Assembly (NCBI GenBank): GCA_039621445.1
Contig: CP154954.1
Span: forward strand, 69,692,670 to 69,756,669
Direction of reading: 5' to 3'
DNA: 64,000 nucleotides
Origin: Euglena gracilis
Taxonomy: Eukaryota > Euglenida > Euglenophyceae > Euglenales
A model generated the notes under the pieces. The model was not told the origin of the DNA, searched no databases, and saw only the letters and a program-made list of their open reading frames with translations. This document shows positions 1 through 8,248 of this stretch, piece after piece. Position numbers and translations under genes: made by a program. Within the stretch, counting starts at the first letter, position 1. The number at the start of each line of letters is the position of its first letter.

Positions 1-667
1 GAATTGGGGTTTTCGGCAATTTTTAGGGAAATTTTTCACCGCTCCGGTGCTTCGCGCCGTCAGGGGGGGTCTTATTTTGGGGGGGTTTTATTTTTGGATT
101 TTGCTCGATCGGCCCAGGGGGGAGTCTTATTTTGGGGGGAGGGTCTTATTTTGGGGGATAGCCCCTCTTGACCACCCATCGTGTTTCTGAGATGCCCGTG
201 CAGCCCTGCCCGCCCCTGGGCAGCCATCGCCAAGCAAGGTCAGCACCGTCCAGCTCAGGTCGTTCCATGTGCGGCACACTTGGGCACAAACTTGTGAGTC
301 CCCGCCACACAACTTGCTTAAAGGAACAAATTGGGGCAACTTAAAGGAACAAGAAGGGTCAAATTCTTCAATTTGGCTGGCTTGTAAAATTGAACTGGAA
401 GGATTTGGAAAGGCCGATCAAAAAAAAAAATCTGAGCAACTTCTGGTATCACAAACTGGGGAAAAAAAGAACAAAAGAGAAGAACCGAACCCGAAGCTTC
501 CCTTTGGGACTTCTGGACTAGAAAGAAAATGCGAAATTCAAAAAAAAAACGGCAAGCCTGGCCAACTGAGGGCAATAAACTTTCGTCAGGGAACCTCACC
601 TTGTTGTGTTTGGACTCAGTATTTCCCAATCACCTCGTGGAGTTTACCAGAGTCAAGGTTATGATTT
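1..667. repeat. Segmental duplicate, copy 1 (about 667 bp)
   Basis: Nearly the same sequence recurs in direct orientation at 22024-22690, differing by scattered substitutions and small indels in A and G runs. The left part contains G-rich stretches of the type tcttattttgggggg. The right part is less repetitive. Both copies diverge after the word ggttatgatt. A third, more diverged and shorter relative lies at about 61095-61300. I recognise no gene in it. It is most likely an interspersed element, cut by the window edge at base 1. Confidence 0.85.
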
Positions 668-950
668 TTTCGTGATTTTCGTGGCACGAAACTGAGCTAA
701 TCCCTGCTCTATCTCAAAATTAATACAACCAACATTCTTTTCAAAAAAGATTGCCGTGGACGTACGAGAAAGAGGTTTCCCTGGAAAGATGATCTTAAAA
801 AGATGGGTAAGATAGGGGGATGGTCAAACAAGGTATGTGCTTAGACAAAAGAAGGGGAAGGCACCTCTTCCAAGCACTGAAAAATATCGACGGGGGGGGT
901 GCTTATTTTGCCATGCTATCAACAAGCAACAAGGGTGAGGTTTTTTTTAA
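668..950. other. No gene seen; poly-G bearing intergenic or intronic sequence
   Basis: AT-rich sequence with a short G run at 891-898. The words aaaaagatgggtaag and gcttattttgcca recur near 16700, 17000, 38470 and 38750, so this is part of another dispersed repeat family. Confidence 0.5.
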
Positions 951-1382
951 GGACTTGAAAATACAGTGGCAAAATAAAATATCCTTCCATTTTGGGGGGC
1001 AACTTTTAAATTTGAAAGCATTTATATGTATCAATAATTCTCGCCAAAAATCAACCTTCGGTTTTGATGAAATACAGGGAGAACAAAAGTTAAACCAGAC
1101 CAAAGTTTTGGTGAAATAACCAAATTTCACCATAATTATTTACACCGTATTTTTACTGGTGTCGGGACTTGAAAATCCAGTGGCAAAATAAAATATCCTT
1201 CCATTTTGGGGGGCAACTTTTAAATTTGAAAGCATTTATAAGTATCAATAATTTCTCGCCAAATCAACCTTCGGTTTTGATGAAATACAGGGAGAACAAA
1301 AGTTACACCAGACCAAAGTTTTGGTGAAATAACCAAATTTCACCATAATTATTTACACCGTATTTTTTTAACTGGTGTCGGT
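951..1382. repeat. Tandem duplication, two units of about 213-218 bp
   Basis: The block starting ggacttgaaaat at 951 is repeated starting at 1164. Both units contain the words ccttccattttgggggg, gatgaaatacagggagaac and caccataattatttacacc, and end in actggtgtcgg. Differences are a few single-base changes and indels. Neither unit has a convincing reading frame. Confidence 0.85.
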
Positions 1383-2050
1383 TTCTTGCACCCTCTTCTG
1401 TGAAGCATCAGCCAAATTTAACTAAAAAAGGCTGAAAATTGCTCCAAAAATGATAATGTTGGCAAGTATTGACTCTTGGTGTTAATTTGAGAAAAGATCG
1501 CCTGAATAAAAAGGACGGGCAAAACTGCTTAACAAGAGCTAAGGAGCAGTTGAATATCAAGTATTTTTTAAAAAAAATTCCGTAAAAAAAATCCCAAAAT
1601 ATTTTCCATAATTTTTTGTCCATCGCACTTTTATCTTCCTTGTGGCATATTTTCCAGAAATATTTCCTTTGAAAGAAGCCTGGGCCACGGGTGTAAGCCT
1701 AGGCGAAAACTTCGTAACACACCGATTTGAACAGTCAGATTACTTCCCAGAGTAGCAGGGCGGATCTTATCTTCATTACTTTCCTGACAGCCCAAACACA
1801 ATTTCCCAGAGCAGTGGTAAACATTTTTGCCCAGAAGGGGAACAAAATTAGTGGACTATGTATGTATCAATTTTTCTACCATCCATGTATCCATTTCTTC
1901 CACCAGTTGCCATCACCTTAAAGCAATAGAGTAAATCACACAGGGGGGTTTCACCTGTCGGAGGTTTCCTGCGTGGTGTGTGTGCCATATGTTTGTGCAT
2001 TCTCTGAGCGTATGTGTGTGCGATGTGTGTGTGTGGTTGTGAGGGGGGTG
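1383..2050. other. No gene seen
   Basis: AT-rich stretch with A and T runs. Six-frame translation gives only short, compositionally biased frames. The last 100 bases are TG-rich and grade into the pentanucleotide array that follows. Confidence 0.5.
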
Positions 2051-2059
2051 TCGTGTGGA

Positions 2060-2390
2060 TGTTATGTTGTGTTGTGTTGAGTTCAGTTGAGTTGTGTTAT
2101 GTTGTGCTGTGTTGTGTGTTGTGTTGTGTTGTGTTGTGTTGTGTTGTGTTGTGTTGTGTTGTGTTGTGTTGTGTTGTGTTGTGTTGTGTTGTGTTGTGTT
2201 GTGTTGTGTTGTGTTGTGTTGTGTTGTGTTGTGTTGTGTTGTGTTGTGTTGTGTTGTGTTGTGTTGTGTGTGGTGTGGTGTGGTGTGGTGTGGTGTGGTG
2301 TGGTGTGGTGTGGTGTGGTGTGTTGTGTTGTGGTGTGGTGTGCTGTGTTGTGTTGTGTGGATGTTGTGTGGTGTTGTGTCATGTCGCCAC
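2060..2390. repeat. GTTGT pentanucleotide microsatellite grading into GTGTG
   Basis: About 150 bp of nearly pure GTTGT repeats (roughly 2110-2270) pass into a GTGTG-type repeat (about 2270-2330) and then decay. Because the unit length is not a multiple of three, all frames stay open, giving spurious frames such as cysteine-valine-leucine or threonine-glutamine-histidine repeats. The same unit, on either strand, recurs at 4325, 6775 and 46045. Confidence 0.95.
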
Positions 2391-2688
2391 CACATGATAT
2401 TGGCACCTTCCATCTGTCGGCAACCAATTTCAACCAAACAATGAAATAAAATTGCCCATGCTTCCTGATTTCTTCAAACAAGCCTTGGCAAATGTAATTT
2501 CTCAGACAACCTAAGCATCAAAAAAAAATACCTTGGGAAGCACATCAGCTGGGGGGGGGGGTCACCCGTTCACAGGCCTAAAATGCATTAGCAGTACAGA
2601 ATACCAAAACAGGGTAAAGGAGTGGGGTCAGTATGAGCACAGCAATGATTCGGAGCACTGGCGAATGCTTGGAGGTGCAGCGTGATCG
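2391..2688. other. No gene seen; 3' flank of the lumen-type gene
   Basis: Mixed sequence with a G run at 2552-2561. On the minus strand this lies just downstream of the stop codon at 2689-2691, so part of it should be the 3' UTR. I see no clear poly(A) signal. Confidence 0.4.
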
Positions 2689-2826
2689 CTATTGCGGGCG
2701 GAAAACGGCCTCCCCGACGTCTCCAAAGGCGTTGTCGAGAACCTTGCCGAGCACCGCTTGCTCCTCGAGCTCCATGAAAGGCACGTTAGGCGGAGGGTCC
2801 CGCTGTACCAACGTTCCAATCCCGTG
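2689..2826 (-). CDS. Terminal exon of plastid-lumen-like Cys-rich protein gene
   Basis: Forty-five codons and a TAG stop on the minus strand, starting HGIGTLVQRD and ending GEAVFRPQ. Codons are GC-rich, unlike the surrounding repeats. The acceptor reads GGGCAG then CAC, phase 0. This matches the phase-0 donor of the preceding exon, which ends at 4162 (GCCGAG then GTAGGT). The middle is acidic and leucine-rich (MELEEQAVLG). A MITE lies immediately upstream at 2832-2981, and its 8-bp target duplication overlaps the acceptor. The original acceptor, with a pyrimidine-rich tract (TTTCTTTCTTTTTATTTC), is still visible on the far side of the insertion. I do not recognise this exon on its own. Assignment to the gene rests on phase and order. 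Confidence 0.6.
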   Translation of the reverse strand, partial: HGIGTLVQRDPPPNVPFMELEEQAVLGKVLDNAFGDVGEAVFRPQ

Positions 2827-2831
2827 CTGCC
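2824..2831. repeat. Left 8-bp target-site duplication GTGCTGCC
   Basis: GTGCTGCC here is repeated exactly at 2982-2989, bracketing the inverted-repeat element. On the minus strand this is GGCAGCAC, which contains the splice acceptor CAG followed by the exon's first codon. Confidence 0.9.
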
Positions 2832-2981
2832 CAGACTTTCATTTAGTGCGCCGCGGCGAAGTTTGCTGCGGCGCAAAAAAAGAAATCTTCCGCGTTGCAT
2901 GCGGTCACAAAATTTCCGGTGCCGCGGCGCACGTGGCGCAGAAAAAAAAACATTTTCCGTGGCACACTAAATGAAAGTCTG
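2832..2981. mobile_element. hAT-like MITE, family A copy 1 (150 bp)
   Basis: Terminal inverted repeats of 17 bp match perfectly (CAGACTTTCATTTAGTG at the left end and its complement at the right). Both ends are flanked by the 8-bp duplication GTGCTGCC. CAG-type termini with an 8-bp duplication are the usual signature of hAT-superfamily elements. The interior is a GC-rich inverted sequence (gccgcggcg and ggtgccgcggcgc words) with A runs and has no coding capacity. A second, longer copy lies at 8249-8554. Confidence 0.88.
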
Positions 2982-2989
2982 GTGCTGCC

Positions 2990-4161
2990 CCGAGTTGAAA
3001 TAAAAAGAAAGAAAGAAAGAAAGTGCAGAAGCAAGCCCTGCCTGGCATCCCTGTCGGAGAACCGAAAAAGATGGGGGGTGGTGCATGTTTGGAGAACAGG
3101 GGGGAACAAGACAAGGGGTACCTGAACCAAAAAAATTTGGGTCCTTCAAGCTGAAAAAAAAATTCTTCATTTATTTGTGTCCATTGTTCAACTTGAAGGC
3201 ATCAAGATGCAAAAATCAACAATATGTCACCAAATCAAGGAGTTCCCCCCCAATGCACCAGAAAATAGCTTCTTGAGAATATGGCCATAAAAAATGATGC
3301 GAACCAGGAGGGTGGTGTTTGCACAGGCCCGTGCTGGAAGAAGGGGGAGAAAGGAAGAGGACAAAGAGAAATGACCTGAATGATTGTCAACAATTCCACT
3401 TCCTTTTATTATCAAAGAATTTGGGCCATTTTTTCAAAAAAAACCTTTGCATTCAAAACAAATGCAAGAAATGCTGTGTGGCGTGGCTTAAGAAAATATG
3501 ACCAATTCCTGTATGACTCGGTCCACCTGCCCTTAAATCGAACCCTGGGGATGGGTGCATAGGTCCCTCAAACCCCCCCCCATCAAGTGGGTGGGAGCCG
3601 ACCCTCCCCCAGTCCCAAAAACACCTCTGTCCCCAAGTGTGGTAAAGAAGGGTCCGGGTGTTTAAAGAAGGGTGTCTTTAATGTTCCACTCTCAGGCCTT
3701 CTCCTTCAACCCTTCCCCTGCCTGCCAAGGGGGCTCTGGACCAGAAGGAAAAATTCTGTCCAGTATTTTGCATTAAAAATGCAACACCCCATGTCCAACG
3801 AACACCCATGTTCAATGAACGTGACACAACTTTTGTCTCCATAAGTGGAACTTTTATCCTTACGACCTAAAATACATTACAGCCAAAAATAAAACCTAAT
3901 ACACCGAAAAGTCTGGCAAATTTGGCAAGAATACGACACAAACTTCCAAAAACTATCAGTGCTGTTGGAATGGAAGAACCGGTATGATGCCTCCTTTGGA
4001 TACGCAAGAAATTACCTACTTCCTCCTCTTGGCATCCCAGAGCCAAACATCAAACCATTTCTAGGGGGATCCACCAAGGGACGAAGTCAGTGAGAAGTCC
4101 AGGGATCCTGCCAACCTTTTATTTAACAAAGTGCCTTCAGAGGAAAACAGGGGCGACCTAC
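2990..4161 (-). other. Intron of the lumen-type gene, repeat-filled
   Basis: On the minus strand this runs from the GTAGGT donor after 4162 to the acceptor near 2827. It holds a CTTT microsatellite (about 3000-3025) next to the ancestral acceptor, short G/C runs and several dispersed-repeat fragments. I see no other coding stretch in it. Confidence 0.5.
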
Positions 4162-4314
4162 CTCGGCAGCGTTAGCGGGACCGTCATCCTCGTTATCCAG
4201 CTCCTGGATTTCCTCCTCATCGAGTCCATCCCGCTCACAATACCGGTCGCACGTCCTCCGACAATACGGGCCGTTGCCGGGGGCAGGCCCAAGTGCCCCG
4301 AGGGAAACCATCAC
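4162..4314 (-). CDS. Internal exon, Cys-rich segment of plastid-lumen-like protein
   Basis: The minus-strand exon carries the motif YCRRTCDRYC followed by an acidic tail (DGLDEEEIQELDNEDD) and ends ANAAE before a GTAGGT donor. The YC-x3-C-x2-YC pattern continues the C-x3-C-x3-C pattern of the exon at 5120-5251. As I recall, small cysteine-rich plastid proteins of plants and algae have this arrangement, with an LAPG-x2-YC linker between the two cysteine groups, but I cannot name the family. With the canonical acceptor CCTGTCAG then GTGATG, this exon is 51 codons in phase 0. It then adds about 12 residues (VMVSLGALGPAP) before GNGPYC. If the intron instead ends inside the GCCCCCG repeat at 4278-4284, the junction reads LAPGNGPYC without the insertion. 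Confidence 0.65.
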
Positions 4315-4324
4315 CTGACAGGTT

Positions 4325-4571
4325 GGCAACACAACACAACACAACTCAACTCAACACAACACAACACAACACAACACAACACAATCCCACGCCCACAGAC
4401 ACGTAAACCACACACAGAATGCACAAACACATACCACACACAACACGCATAAAAACTCCGACATGTGACCTTCCCCCTGGGGCACTAGTTCAGGGCTGCC
4501 AACCAACTTCACAGCTGATTTTTCCTCAGAATAAAAAATAGCTGAATGGCCTTGCAGCATTTTCTTGCTGG
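4325..4571. mobile_element. GTTGT-tailed composite repeat, copy 1
   Basis: The plus strand begins with an ACAAC array and continues with the words cacgcccacagacacgtaaa and ccgacatgtgacc. It ends in a block from gctgccaaccaacttcacag to gcattttcttgctggc. The same order and nearly the same sequence occur at 6775-7050, with a longer array. Both copies start immediately at the array and stop after the same word. It therefore behaves as a dispersed unit that carries the microsatellite, not as a random microsatellite expansion. It lies in the intron, just upstream of the 4162-4314 exon. Confidence 0.7.
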
Positions 4572-5119
4572 CCGTGACAACTTCCTATTATCACACAAGT
4601 TGAACAGCTGTCACGGGTACTCGACAGGTTCTCAGCCACTTTCCCGGGGGGGCACCAAGTTCCTCATCCTGTTACCTCAAATTTCAGCGCGGCAAACAAA
4701 GAAACGTGGATGGGAGGATACCATACATGCAGAGAATCATGTCTCACTTACCAGAATTCTTTTTGGAGAGGGTCGGCGCCCACCTGCGCACGCAACCCAC
4801 CGGGGTACAGGGGGATATGCTCTCTGATGTGAGAGTTTATTTTGGGCTCCAAGCATTCAGTTCTTGCCCAAAATAAAGGAAAGTCCTCTGGGGGCACTTG
4901 GCCCTACCCACTGTTCCCCATGGGGGGGGGTCGGGTTGGGACCCACGCATTAACCTCAAAAAAAAGTATCGGAACGAAATATCGATACATGGATCAATGC
5001 CAAAATGAAGTTTGTGCATGTAACAGAAAGGATGCATGGCACATGAGAACCGATGCCTAAACCTCGCAGCTGAGACACAAACATCTGCTGGATGGCCAGC
5101 AAGCCTTTGCGCCGCTCAC
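4572..5119. other. Intronic sequence, no further exon seen
   Basis: Lies within the minus-strand intron between the two cysteine-rich exons. It contains the words tgacaacttcct and cactttcccggggggg, belonging to the repeat family described at 26630-26950, and a G run at 4922-4930. Confidence 0.45.
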
Positions 5120-5251
5120 CCGGGGCTGTGCGGGGGCGAGTCTCAGGCACTCGTCCTCGCAGTCCACCACACAGTTGTCGCCGGGGATCGCCTGCGCCGG
5201 CTTGGCCACCCCTGCGCCGAGAAGGGAAGTGATTGGCAGCAGGCACAGCGT
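5120..5251 (-). CDS. Exon with thylakoid-lumen type signal and first Cys cluster
   Basis: Forty-four codons on the minus strand, from acceptor CAG then ACGCTG to donor CCCCGG then GTGAGC, phase 0 at both ends. Residues 1-14 are hydrophobic (TLCLLPITSLLGAG), followed by VAKPAQA, then IPGDNCVVDC and EDECLRLAP. A hydrophobic stretch closing in AQA is what a thylakoid processing peptidase site looks like, so the mature protein would start near IPGDNC with a C-x3-C-x3-C group. I infer import into the plastid and transfer to the lumen; the function is unknown. A transposon insertion begins at 5258, six bases upstream of the exon. Its target duplication contains the acceptor. Confidence 0.68.
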
Positions 5252-5257
5252 CTGGGC
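5250..5257. repeat. 8-bp target-site duplication GTCTGGGC overlapping a splice acceptor
   Basis: GTCTGGGC here corresponds to GTCTGGGG at 6116-6123 (7 of 8 identical). On the minus strand the copies read GCCCAGAC and CCCCAGAC. Both contain the acceptor CAG followed by the first two bases of the exon. Confidence 0.78.
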
Positions 5258-6115
5258 CAGGGGATTTCTTAAGGCCCCCCCAGGGTTCGATATAAGGACA
5301 GGTGGGGGGGGGGGTGGTCCGGACCACCCCCTCCATGCGGGCCAGGAGGGGGGGGGGGTGGGGGGGGACACCCCCCCACCTAAACAGGTGCGCGGTCAGG
5401 GTGGCCGAAAAATTTTGACCCCCCAAAACGACCAACCGTGCCATGTTTGGGCCCTTTTGGGGCAAACAGGTGCCAAACATGCAAAAAGTTTTCGGGCTGA
5501 AGCACCGGAGGAAAAAGTTGGCCCTTTTTGGGGGGGTCCCGGGAACCCCCCCGAGGGTCGGTCCGGACCCCCCTGGCAGGTGGGGGGGGGGGGGGGGTCC
5601 GGACCCCCCCCGGGCCAGGGGGGGGGGGGGGGGGGGGGGGGGGCACACCCCCCCACCTAAACCATGTACGCCCTCCTTATATCAAACCCTGGGCCCCCCC
5701 CCGGGGGGTCCAACCAGCCGGCTGGAAAAGGGTACTGGCTGGACCCCCCCCCCCGATGGGGTTGGGGGTCCGGGGGGGGGGGGGGTCCTACCAGCTGCCA
5801 GGCTGACAAAGGTGGAACCCAAAGACAGGCTAAAGGGTCCAAATACAGCTGGGATGCACTTTTTCAGCCATGATTTTGAGGTGAATGGACCCCCAAAAAA
5901 CCCTCAAAAGGGGGGCCGTTTTGACAATTTTTGCCCCGTTTCAAAAATTTTCGGCGCTTCGCACCCAAAAATTCTCTGGTCCAGCCCCGTTTGCCGGGCT
6001 GGCCCAAGAACTATTACCACTTGACCTCCCAGGGGGAGGGGGGTCCGCAGCCCATGAAGGCTGGCTAGACCCCCCTGGCACACATAGGGTGGGGTGTAGC
6101 TTAAGAAATCTCCTG
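5258..6115. mobile_element. hAT-like TIR element, family C, with a nested insertion
   Basis: The ends are CAGGGGATTTCTTAAG and the inverse complement CTTAAGAAATCTCCTG (15 of 16 matching), bounded by an imperfect 8-bp duplication. The interior is G/C-run rich and non-coding. It contains a second complete element at 5281-5691 with its own perfect 8-bp duplication, so the younger element jumped into the older one. It sits at the 3' splice site of the lumen-type gene's signal exon. Confidence 0.75.
5281..5691. mobile_element. hAT-like MITE, family B copy 1 (411 bp), nested
   Basis: The left end is CAGGGTTCGATATAAGGA and the right end tccttatatcaaaccctg, inverse complements with one mismatch. They are flanked by GGCCCCCC at 5273-5280 and 5692-5699. 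The interior has long G tracts and the words aaaaatgtgccaaacatgc and gaaaaagttggccc, shared with the copies at 21207-21635 and 41568-41991. No open frame other than glycine/proline-rich artefacts. Confidence 0.88.
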
Positions 6116-6123
6116 GTCTGGGG

Positions 6124-6496
6124 TGGAGTATTTCCTCAAGGGAGCACTTATTTGTAGCAATGTGTCGCCACACGTACACGTGAGTGTGTGTTTTTATGAG
6201 CACTTGCGGTGTGCAGGGTGTGGGTGTGGCTTTTGTATCTCATAAGCATACATCTGTGTTTGCCTGTTTCCTTGTCACCACTGAAGCAGCTTCTGCCCCC
6301 CCCGAGTTTTGCTTCGTCTCCTTTTGTGTTGCGGAACCTCAAACCTATGCATGCGGGGGGGGGGGGGGCTCGGTTCCCAAAGAATGAGGGCTGGTACCCC
6401 TCGCGTGGTTTGGATTCCTTGATCTTGTTGACAGTCGTGAAAAACTTCTCAGCTCCTTTCGACGGATTGACAGGCACAAATTATCAACCCCCTGAA
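6124..6496. other. Intronic sequence between candidate first exon and signal exon
   Basis: The minus strand just outside the insertion reads tccctt then ggaaatactccaccccag, the presumed original acceptor tract of the signal exon. The rest contains TG-rich microsatellite remnants and a G run at 6355-6368. No coding stretch is recognised. Confidence 0.4.
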
Positions 6497-6577
6497 GCCA
6501 CCCGCACCCCAGCGGATGCACTGCCTGCACAGGATGGCCCGCCGGCTGGACCAGGGCGCTTGGCGGGCAGCATTCAT
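6497..6577 (-). CDS. Candidate 5' exon with transit-peptide-like start
   Basis: A minus-strand ATG at 6575-6577 opens a GC-rich segment reading MNAARQAPWSSRRAIL then CRQCIRWG. It is rich in Ala, Arg and Ser and lacks acidic residues, as plastid transit peptides usually do. It is the only such stretch upstream of the lumen-type exon. The 3' end is unresolved: the visible GT dinucleotides give phase 1, while the next exon needs phase 0. Another small exon may intervene, or this belongs to another gene. Confidence 0.3.
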
Positions 6578-6774
6578 GAAGGGCAGAGGGGTTGGGGCGG
6601 AGAGCAGCGTATGGCTGCTGAGGCAGGCGTGCTGGTTTTGTTTAGCCGACCCATTGGTTCCCCGCGCGTCACCCATTCGCAAAACCATTGGAGGGCTCGG
6701 CAGCCTTTCAGGTTGTAGCTCATGTGCCCCAAAATCCCAAACAAAATCCCCTGGGAGGTCTTCGATTTTGGCAA

Positions 6775-7050
6775 CGCAACACAACACAACACAACACAAC
6801 ACAACACAACACAACACAACACAACACAACACAACACAACACAACACAATCCCACGCCCACAGACACGTAAACCACACACAGAATGCACAAACACATACC
6901 ACACACAACACACAACACGCATGAAAACTCCGACATGTGACCCCCCCCCCCCCCGTGAGGCACTAGTTAAGGGCTGCCAACCAACTTCACAGCTGATTTT
7001 TCCTCAGAATAAAAAATAGCCGAATGGCCTTGCAGCATTTTCTTGCTGGC
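6775..7050. mobile_element. GTTGT-tailed composite repeat, copy 2
   Basis: Same organisation as the unit at 4325-4571. An ACAAC array (about 6775-6848) is followed by the cacgcccacagacacgtaaa block and the conserved end block finishing gcattttcttgctggc. The array is longer than in copy 1. A C run replaces a short word in the middle. Confidence 0.7.
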
Positions 7051-7305
7051 AGACAAATATGTGTTGTTTTCTTCAGGTATTATTCACCTGAGTTCGACCT
7101 GAATTTGACTTTATTTTAGCCCTCCCTGCCGCAAATGACCTCGACAAATGTGCAGTAAACCCCCCACCCCGGCTTCACATTCATCCCGGGGGGAATGAAT
7201 GTGCTAGCCCCGCCACAAAAAAAAATGCGCAAACGTGCACAAAAATGCGCAAAAAAATGCGCAAAAAAATGTGGGATTCTGGGTGGGAAATATGTATAAA
7301 AAAAA

Positions 7306-7596
7306 GGCAGCCATACGCTACATGGACCCCCTCGAGGGGGGGTCCATTTAGAGTGTCCAGGGGGGGGGTCCATTTTTTTTGCGTTAATGATGGAATAGGG
7401 TTAGGTGCGCGACTTAGGGTTAGGATTAGGCCTAACTTGTATGTACACCTAACACCCGTCTATAAGTTTGGCCTAACCCTAACCCTAAGTCGTGCACCTA
7501 ACCCTATTCCATCATTAACACAAAAAAACTATTTTGACACCTGGACACTCTAAATGGACCCCCCCTCGGGGGTGGTCCATTTAGAGTATGACTGCC
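7306..7596. mobile_element. Long palindromic (fold-back) element with telomere-like TTAGGG units
   Basis: The arms pair over almost the whole 291 bp. The left side begins GGCAGCCATAC and the right side ends gtatgactgcc. Next come the words ggaccccc, ccatttagagtgtcca and gttaatgatggaataggg on the left, each with its complement on the right. The arms carry TTAGGG-type units (around 7397-7430) and the complementary CCCTAA units (around 7472-7507). A-rich sequence flanks both sides. It can fold into one large hairpin. It is internal, so it is not a chromosome end. Confidence 0.8.
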
Positions 7597-8240
7597 AAAA
7601 AAAAAAGTGCAAAATCTGAGAGAAAAGGCGCAAAATTTGCAAAAATGCAAACATTACCCAAGGACATGCAAAAATGGCACCAAAATTTAAAAAATAAACG
7701 GAATTATTAAGAAAATGTCAGTTTCACAAAAAAATTCAAACGCTCAAAAAACTCAAAGAAACCCAAAAAGGACCATAAATGCGAAAAATCGGGTAAATCA
7801 CAACAAAAAAATGTGCCAAAAAGCAAAAAATGCACTGAAAAAAATGTGCAAAAAAATGCGAAAAAATGCACACTTTTGGAAAAATCGACAAAATACGCGA
7901 AAAATGTGCAAAAATGCGGAACGTCTCCCCCCTCTGTCTATGACCTTTAGCGGCCTTCAGCGGAAGTCAAATACCTCTCTTATATTAAAATTTGAGTACT
8001 TCCTAGTTTGACAAAAAAATGTGCATTTCTGTCTAAAAATTCAGTATTTACTGTGAAAATTTGGAATATTCATCCAAATTTTTCACATCCTTGCCCTGAA
8101 TGGCACTTCAGGCTTTGCACTGGGGAGAGGCGTTATACTTGGGCGGCAAAATCAAACCCCGTGGGGGGGACTTAACATTTGGGGGGGGGGGAGGTTAATT
8201 TGGGGGAGGGGCTTTAGGTTATGGAACGTCTACTCGAAGT
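7597..8240. other. No gene seen; A-rich minisatellite-like sequence
   Basis: The stretch 7600-7920 is dominated by degenerate units of the form aaaaatgcgcaaaaaaatg, with gradually changing words. Most apparent frames are lysine/asparagine-rich artefacts. The last 100 bases have G runs and the word ggggaggttaatttgggg. Confidence 0.55.
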
Positions 8241-8248
8241 GTAGGGTT

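Noticed and set aside
1913-2481. Frames of Thr-Gln-His-Asn or Cys-Val-Leu repeats
   Set aside because: Pentanucleotide microsatellite read-through; the same occurs at 4325, 6775, 8974 and 46045.
4956-5660. Gly/Pro-rich frames up to 230 codons on both strands
   Set aside because: Generated by G/C runs inside the nested MITEs. The only supported coding part is the 44-codon exon at 5120-5251.
7390-7510. Chromosome-end telomere
   Set aside because: The TTAGGG-type units are short, internal and arranged as inverted arms of a palindrome.
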